Source of the DNA: Verrucomicrobiales bacterium
Lineage (GTDB): Bacteria > Verrucomicrobiota > Verrucomicrobiia > Limisphaerales > UBA1100
DNA length: 5,545 bases
NCBI GenBank assembly: GCA_011523245.1
Contig: WTHG01000118.1
Span: 1 to 5,545, forward strand
Direction of reading: 5' to 3'
A program made the translations under genes and the position numbers. Under the pieces are notes generated by a model, which saw only the letters and a list, made by a program, of their open reading frames with translations, was not told where the DNA came from and did not search any database. Each line of letters starts with the position of its first letter. Positions within the stretch are counted from its first letter, which is position 1. This document shows positions 5,258-5,545 of the stretch, piece by piece.

Positions 5258-5545
5258 ATGAACAAAGCGCCGATTATTTTGATCACCACCGCCCTGCTTG
5301 GGGCCGCGGCCTGCACCAATGTAAATTCTCCCAACGGCCCGAGTGTCACCGAGCTGCGGCCTAGCGAACGCGGTTTTGTGGCCGGGCTCGGCATTGAATC
5401 CCAGGATTTGGTGACCATCTCCGATAAAATGGCACGCGGCATTCTCGGGGCTGAACCGATCGCCAATGCGCAAGGTAAACCGGTGGTCGTGCTTGAGCCG
5501 ATCGACAACGATACGCGCTTTCCGATTGATCAGGATATTTTCCTG
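5258..5545 (+). CDS. LpoB-like lipoprotein, probable penicillin-binding protein activator (5' part)
   Basis: Only the first 96 codons are in the window. The N-terminus (MNKAPIILITTALLGAAAC) looks like a lipoprotein signal, with Cys19 as the lipidated residue; the -3 position is Ala, not the preferred Leu, so the lipobox is acceptable but not ideal. After a short polar linker comes FVAGLGIESQDLVTISDKMARGIL (residues 41-64), then VVVLEPIDNDTRFPIDQDIFL (76-96). This order matches the start of the LpoB family domain: a conserved start, a DMxR/DKMxR helix, then a strand and N-T-x-F. In Escherichia coli LpoB sits in the outer membrane and activates the peptidoglycan synthase PBP1b. Many distant homologues carry this name without proof of that role. 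It probably shares a transcript with the glycine-zipper gene 37 bp upstream. Confidence 0.75.
   Translation, partial: MNKAPIILITTALLGAAACTNVNSPNGPSVTELRPSERGFVAGLGIESQDLVTISDKMARGILGAEPIANAQGKPVVVLEPIDNDTRFPIDQDIFL

Noticed and set aside
4642..5508. 288-codon minus-strand open frame
   Set aside because: It runs antisense through the glycine-zipper gene and the LpoB-like gene, which have signal peptides and ribosome binding sites; its Arg/Ser/Gly-rich composition is that of a shadow.
1..5545. Mobile element, phage, CRISPR or tRNA features
   Set aside because: No transposase or integrase motifs, no direct-repeat array and no tRNA cloverleaf were seen; all sizeable genes are housekeeping or envelope genes.

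Overview
The window looks like chromosome of a Gram-negative bacterium of the Planctomycetes-Verrucomicrobia-Chlamydiae group. Verrucomicrobiota is my best guess, and it is inference only. The basis is the dispersed his and trp genes, two signal-peptide-bearing small proteins, an LpoB-type lipoprotein (which implies an outer membrane), the near absence of Shine-Dalgarno sequences before the metabolic genes, and a short intergenic repeat of a kind I remember from environmental genomes of that group. No mobile element, CRISPR array, rRNA or tRNA was seen.

Layout. The left 4.0 kb is a run of five minus-strand genes, transcribed right to left: hisF (4001-3225), hisI (3182-2796), trpE (2799-1267), ndk (1193-774) and an FMN nitroreductase (756-82). 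Spacings are 42 bp, a 4-bp overlap, 73 bp and 17 bp, so they could form one transcript. HisF and HisI are histidine enzymes, TrpE makes anthranilate from chorismate, and Ndk balances nucleoside triphosphates. All catalytic motifs I looked for are intact. The left 81 bp holds only fragments: a possible next minus-strand start at 26 and a possible plus-strand gene end at 140.

A 116-bp AT-rich region (4002-4117) holding a 16-bp near-palindrome separates these genes from a divergent plus-strand group of cell-envelope genes. These are a Met/Pro-rich secreted protein of unknown function (4118-4513) with a strong terminator behind it, a secreted glycine-zipper protein (4645-5220), and the first 96 codons of an LpoB-like lipoprotein (5258 onward, cut by the window edge). 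The last two have good ribosome binding sites, lie 37 bp apart and are probably co-transcribed.

The housekeeping half is ordinary apart from an insertion and a Lys-to-Arg change in the mobile loop of HisF. The less explained part is the envelope half. There, two adjacent and otherwise dissimilar secreted proteins share the same C-terminal (I/L)FGR ending and a similar mature N-terminus, next to a probable peptidoglycan-synthase activator. I could run no database search, so family names rest on motifs read by eye.
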